From Pseudomonas fluorescens (GTDB taxonomy: Bacteria; Pseudomonadota; Gammaproteobacteria; Pseudomonadales; Pseudomonadaceae): a DNA stretch of 64,000 bases. The stretch is from NCBI RefSeq assembly GCF_902497785.1, contig NZ_CABVHK010000005.1:1-64000 (forward strand), read 5' to 3'. The notes below the pieces were generated by a model, which was given only the letters and a program-made list of their open reading frames with translations, was not told the origin of the DNA and did not search any database. Numbering within the stretch: the first letter of the stretch is position 1; each line of letters begins with the position of its first letter. Below are positions 60,695 to 64,000 of the stretch, piece after piece. The translations under genes and the position numbers were made by a program.

Positions 60695-61708
60695 ATGAAC
60701 AGCACGCCCGCCCAGCAGACCTTGCTTGAGCTCTACGTCAAAAAGATCCTCGCAGCGCCCGTGTATGAGCTGGCAGTGCGTACACCGTTGCAAGCGGCGC
60801 CGGGGCTGTCCGAAGCCTTGGGCAATCGCATCCTGCTCAAGCGTGAAGACCTGCAGCCGACCTTTTCCTTCAAGATCCGGGGTGCCTACAACAAGCTCGT
60901 GCAACTGAGCGACACGCAAAAGGCTTGCGGTGTCATCACGGCCTCGGCCGGCAATCATGCGCAAGGCGTGGCGCTGGCTGCACGGGAGCTGGGGATTGAC
61001 GCGACCATCGTCATGCCCGCCACAACGCCGGAATTGAAAGTGCATGGGGTGCGCAGTCGGGGCGCCAATGCCGTATTGCATGGCGACAGTTTTCCGTTTG
61101 CCCTGGAATACGCCTTGGACCTGGCCGCGCAAACCGGTCGCACATTCGTCTCACCCTTCGACGATCCGCAGGTCATCGCCGGGCAGGGCACCGTTGCCAT
61201 GGAAATCCTGCGTCAGCACCAGGGGCCGCTGGATGCGATTTTCGTCCCGGTGGGCGGCGGTGGCCTGATCGCGGGCATCGCGGCCTATGTCAAATACCTG
61301 CGTCCGGAAGTGCGTATCATCGGTGTCGAGTCGGAACACTCCGCGTGCCTGCTGGCTGCCTTGCAGGCGGGGGAGCGTGTCGTCCTGCCCAACGTCGGTA
61401 CATTTGCCGATGGCGTCGCCGTCGCTCAGATCGGTGCGTATGGTTTTGAAGTGTGCCGATTCTGCGTCGATGAAGTGCTGACCGTCAGCAACGACGAACT
61501 CTGCGCCGCGATCAAGAACATCTACGACGATACCCGCTCGATCACTGAACCTTCTGGCGCACTGGCGGTGGCGGGGATCAAAAAATATGTGGCACACACC
61601 GGCGCTCGCGGGCAGACGCTGATCGCCATCGACTCCGGTGCCAACATCAACTTCGACAGCTTGCGCCACGTCGCCGAGCGCGCCGCGTTGAGCGACGCCT
61701 TGGCATGA
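60695..61708 (+). CDS. Threonine deaminase (IlvA-type) without regulatory domain
   Basis: This PLP enzyme should convert threonine to 2-oxobutyrate and ammonia. Sequence over the 337 residues is very like the catalytic domain of biosynthetic IlvA: LVELYVKKIL-type start, PLP lysine K60 in FSFKIRGAYNK, SAGNHAQG, glycine loop VGGGGLIAGI and TEPSGALAVAG. The protein stops just after the RHVAERAAL segment, where IlvA proteins of about 505 residues continue into ACT-like domains that bind isoleucine. No remnant is seen downstream. It should therefore be insensitive to isoleucine, and the upstream attenuator may supply control. AGGAG precedes the ATG. Confidence 0.88.
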   Translation: MNSTPAQQTLLELYVKKILAAPVYELAVRTPLQAAPGLSEALGNRILLKREDLQPTFSFKIRGAYNKLVQLSDTQKACGVITASAGNHAQGVALAARELGIDATIVMPATTPELKVHGVRSRGANAVLHGDSFPFALEYALDLAAQTGRTFVSPFDDPQVIAGQGTVAMEILRQHQGPLDAIFVPVGGGGLIAGIAAYVKYLRPEVRIIGVESEHSACLLAALQAGERVVLPNVGTFADGVAVAQIGAYGFEVCRFCVDEVLTVSNDELCAAIKNIYDDTRSITEPSGALAVAGIKKYVAHTGARGQTLIAIDSGANINFDSLRHVAERAALSDALA

Positions 61709-61745
61709 GCACGCGCCGCAGACGAAGCAATCAACCCACCCACTG

Positions 61746-61828
61746 TGTGGGAGCCTGCTGGCGAATGAGGACTCACCTTCACCATTGATACTGGCTGACA
61801 CAGCTTCGCGAGCAGGCTCGCTCCCACA
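61746..61828. repeat. REP-type inverted repeat, family A, degenerate left arm
   Basis: The right arm cgcgagcaggctcgctccca is intact, while the left arm tgtgggagcctgctggcgaa has lost about five bases (cgagc). It lies between the deaminase and the ProA-like gene. Confidence 0.8.
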
Positions 61829-61913
61829 GGGCGAAACCATTAGCAGCCCTAATGACGCTCCAGATATTTTCCTATACATTTTCCAGCCGCCCCTTGCATG
61901 GTGAAACCGCTTC

Positions 61914-63416
61914 ATGTCCCTCACGCTCGAACGTCTAGTCGCTGGCACGCCGATCCCTTTCGCTGGTAACCGCGTCAGCGTGGTCAGCCCCGAACTGGCC
62001 TTGCGCTTTCAGCCCGGTGACCACCTGCTGGTGGAGCAGGTCAGTGGTGAGTTGTTGCTGATTCCAGTGGCGGACCAGCACGCGGCCGCTGTTGCAATCG
62101 AACGCGCCGACGCGGCGTTCAAGGCGATGTCCGGGGTGTCGGATCAGGCGATCAGCGCGTTCTTCGACCTGTTTGCCCAGCGTCTTGAAGATCAGGCGTG
62201 CTGGGACTTGATCGAGGCGGCCAACCTCGCCGACATCGAGTGGGCACGGTCCCGTGGCCGCTCGACCACGCGGTTGCTCGCCGATGAACGCATGCGCCGC
62301 GACATGATTGTCGGTCTGCGCGCCTGGCGCGACGCCCCGGCCACCCGCGGCAAAGTGGTCAGTTGCATCGAGCATGACGGTTGGAAAGTCGAGCAAGTGA
62401 TTTCGCCGCTGGGCATTGTCGCCTTCGTTTTCGAAGGCCGGCCTAACGTCTTCGCCGACGCTGCGGGCGTATTGCGCACCGGCAACACTGCGGTGCTGCG
62501 CATTGGCAGCGATGCCTTGGGCACCGCGCAAGCCATCGTCACACACGCGTTGAACCCGGCGTTGAGTGAGGCGGGATTGCCGGTGGGCGCCGTGTCGCTG
62601 GTGGAAAGCGTCAACCACGCCGCCGGTTGGGCGATGTTCGCGGACCGACGCCTATCGCTGGCGGTGGCCCGTGGTTCGGGCCGCGCCGTCAGTCAGTTGG
62701 GCAGCATCGCGCAACAGGCCGGCACCGCCGTCAGCCTGCACGGCACCGGTGGCGCCTGGCTGATCGCCGACAAGGACGCCGACGCCACGCGCTTTGCCGC
62801 TGTGGTGCGCAATTCACTGGACCGCAAAGTCTGCAACACCCTGAACGTCTGCCTGATTCACCGTGATCGCGCCGCCGAACTGGTGCCGCTGTTTCTGCAC
62901 GCCTTGCAACAGGCCGGCACCGCACGGGAAGAGGGCTGCAAATTGCACATCGTCGAGGGCAGTGAAAAGCATGTGCCCCACGAGTGGCGTAACGCGACGG
63001 TCGAAGTCTGCCGCGCCGACGGCTACCAGACTGAAGCCCGCGTCGAACCGCTGCCAGAGGATCAGCTGGGCCGCGAGTGGGAGTGGGAAGAAACCCCGGA
63101 AGTCAGCCTGATGATCGTTGACGATCTGGACAGCGCCATCACCTTGTTCAATCGCTACAGCCCGCAGTTCACCGTATCGCTGATCAGTGAAGCAGCCGAA
63201 GCGCATGAGCGTTTGTACAACGCGGTTAACGCGCCTTTTGTTGGCAACGGGATCACCCGCTGGGTCGATGGACAATACGCGCTGAACAAGCCGGAACTGG
63301 GTCTTTCGAACTGGGAGAGCGGTCGCCTGTTCGCCCGCAGCGCGATACTCTCCGGTGATGGCGTGTTCACCATTCGCAGCCGCATGACCCAGACCGATCT
63401 GTCGGTTAAACGTTAA
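61914..63416 (+). CDS. ProA-like aldehyde dehydrogenase family protein
   Basis: This 500-residue protein is of the aldehyde dehydrogenase superfamily, closest to gamma-glutamyl phosphate reductase (ProA). PLGIVAFVFEGRPNVFADAA corresponds to ProA's nucleotide and substrate region and the catalytic cysteine is C307 in DRKVCNTLN. It is about 80 residues longer than ProA, mainly from an N-terminal extension (1-75) of beta-rich sequence. The usual ProA partner ProB is not adjacent, so it is probably not the main proline enzyme. It is separated from the deaminase gene by 205 bp. The substrate is unknown; an acyl-phosphate or semialdehyde is likely. Confidence 0.8.
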   Translation: MSLTLERLVAGTPIPFAGNRVSVVSPELALRFQPGDHLLVEQVSGELLLIPVADQHAAAVAIERADAAFKAMSGVSDQAISAFFDLFAQRLEDQACWDLIEAANLADIEWARSRGRSTTRLLADERMRRDMIVGLRAWRDAPATRGKVVSCIEHDGWKVEQVISPLGIVAFVFEGRPNVFADAAGVLRTGNTAVLRIGSDALGTAQAIVTHALNPALSEAGLPVGAVSLVESVNHAAGWAMFADRRLSLAVARGSGRAVSQLGSIAQQAGTAVSLHGTGGAWLIADKDADATRFAAVVRNSLDRKVCNTLNVCLIHRDRAAELVPLFLHALQQAGTAREEGCKLHIVEGSEKHVPHEWRNATVEVCRADGYQTEARVEPLPEDQLGREWEWEETPEVSLMIVDDLDSAITLFNRYSPQFTVSLISEAAEAHERLYNAVNAPFVGNGITRWVDGQYALNKPELGLSNWESGRLFARSAILSGDGVFTIRSRMTQTDLSVKR

Positions 63417-63443
63417 GCTACCTTTAAAGCTGACCGAAGCGGC

Positions 63444-63552
63444 CCGTAGGAGCTGCCGAAGGCTGCGATCTTTTGATCCTTGGCGGCCTCAAGATTGCCA
63501 AAGATCAAAAGATCGTCCGAACGCGGCCCCACCCTTCGGCAGCTCCTACGGG
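63444..63552. repeat. REP-type inverted repeat, family C, with extended arm
   Basis: The left arm cccgtaggagctgccgaagg is normal. The right arm has the extended variant (gatcgtccgaacgcggcccc, then acccttcggcagctcctacg). It is the third copy with this one-sided extension. Confidence 0.84.
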
Positions 63553-63587
63553 CGACCGAAGACACGTGACATTCGAGGTAACATTGA

Positions 63588-63626
63588 ACGCACGCCCCGA
63601 AATGCCCGGGCGTGCGTTTTGTGTTT
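63588..63626 (+). terminator. Strong intrinsic terminator
   Basis: Perfect 10-bp stem acgcacgccc (63588-63597) with gggcgtgcgt (63608-63617), ten-base loop, then ttttgtgttt. It ends the plus-strand transcription unit that includes the ProA-like gene. Confidence 0.85.
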
Positions 63627-63678
63627 CAGCTCTGCGTTTTTCTCAACCTGCGGTACGCATGATCATTTTCGACTATCA

Positions 63679-63740
63679 TTTACTGGTCAAATATGACCAA
63701 TTATCTAGTAGTTGTCTGAATAGCGGGTCAAATATGACCA
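63679..63740 (+). promoter_or_regulatory. Promoter with two identical operators for the XRE regulator
   Basis: The palindrome GGTCA-AATA-TGACC occurs twice, at 63685-63698 and 63726-63739, with starts 41 bp apart (about four helical turns). The first copy (extended to TGGTCA...TGACCA) lies precisely between a possible -35 (TTTACT, 63679-63684) and -10 (TATCTA, 63702-63707). The second ends 21 bases before the ATG. This looks like an autorepression region. It and the terminator and repeat fill the 344-base gap after 63416. Confidence 0.7.
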
Positions 63741-63760
63741 GTAACAGGTTGGAGAAAGCC

Positions 63761-64000
63761 ATGTCGCTCATGCATTTTTTATACTCGCCTGGGGAAATCG
63801 CACGCGCACTGGGAAAGAACGCCGAATCATTACGGTTATCCAGAAACCTTTCTCGCAAAACCCTGGCTGAGCAATCCGGCGTGTCTGAATCCTCCATCAA
63901 ACGCTTCGAGCATTCAGGCTCGATTTCTCTGGAATCCATGATTCTTCTGGCGACGGCACTCGATGAACTCACCCCGGTGATGAATCTTTTCAAGCCGTCA
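63761..64000 (+). CDS. XRE-family helix-turn-helix regulator, cut by window end
   Basis: The first 80 codons are in the window without a stop. Residues 23-75 form a Cro/C1-type helix-turn-helix: LRLSRNLSRKTLAEQSGVSE, then SSIKRFEHSG, the pattern of XRE repressors. GGAG lies six bases before the ATG. Two perfect operator palindromes upstream suggest autoregulation as in toxin-antitoxin modules; HipB-like antitoxins with a following HipA-type toxin look similar, but the downstream gene is outside the window, so this is only a possibility. Confidence 0.8.
   Translation, partial: MSLMHFLYSPGEIARALGKNAESLRLSRNLSRKTLAEQSGVSESSIKRFEHSGSISLESMILLATALDELTPVMNLFKPS

Noticed and set aside
2042..63552. 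REP elements considered as a CRISPR array or as insertion sequences
   Set aside because: The copies are dispersed, palindromic and lack regular spacers, cas genes or transposase genes.

Overview
The window reads as chromosome of a fluorescent pseudomonad (Pseudomonas fluorescens group). The reasons are high GC, dense genes with short intergenic gaps, about twenty REP-type hairpin repeats of the kind typical of this group, a pyoverdine maturation gene (pvdQ), a complete Fap amyloid operon (fapABCDEF), a Pseudomonas-type gnd-zwf pair, and gene order around fap-pnuC-uppP-azoR that matches, from memory, the PA1951-PA1962 region of P. aeruginosa. No rRNA, tRNA, CRISPR array, prophage or insertion sequence was seen.

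Layout. 0-6.2 kb: an RstAB-like two-component system, a hydrolase/2-hydroxyacid dehydrogenase pair, and a DUF411/YqaA pair. 6.1-15.2 kb: an iron-related block with a small winged-helix protein, PvdQ acylase and a FecR-type anti-sigma factor carrying a PvdS-type promoter, followed by a 1607-residue toxin-like protein ending in an HExxH domain. 15.4-30.4 kb: metabolic genes, namely a DpkA reductase, nitrilase, NCS2 permease, polyamine-binding protein with a ureohydrolase, aldo/keto reductase, ZapE, DinB and the CptA phosphoethanolamine transferase. 30.7-37.5 kb: gnd-zwf-HAD phosphatase operon, NhaB antiporter and a delta-60 repeat protein. 37.9-44.7 kb: a sigma-54 enhancer-binding protein convergent with the fap operon. 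45-54 kb: nicotinamide riboside kinase-like protein plus PnuC, a chemoreceptor, UppP, DUF1294, YjbR, LysR and AzoR, a hydrolase and an MFS transporter. 54-60.4 kb: YbiT, LpxO, Ku, a PQQ-type sugar dehydrogenase. 60.4-64 kb: a transcription attenuator in front of a threonine deaminase without its regulatory domain, a ProA-like dehydrogenase, and the start of an XRE regulator behind two identical operators.

The strongest new observations are these. (1) An apparently leaderless, Ile/Thr-containing leader peptide (60451-60516) has nested pairing segments and an intrinsic terminator in front of a catalytic-domain-only threonine deaminase, suggesting that attenuation replaces the missing allosteric control. 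(2) FapC has an unusually long linker built from two different octapeptide repeats. (3) The giant toxin-like gene ends in an HEFAH motif and lies beside pyoverdine-related genes. (4) The anti-sigma gene has a PvdS-type promoter but no adjacent sigma factor. (5) One family of repeat sits intact inside another, and two repeats lie inside the 5' regions of pvdQ and the threonine deaminase gene.

Start codons were chosen by ribosome binding sites, overlaps and family N-termini. Many long open frames opposite real genes were judged to be GC-rich shadows and omitted. All family names come from recognition of motifs and remembered homologues, not from a search.
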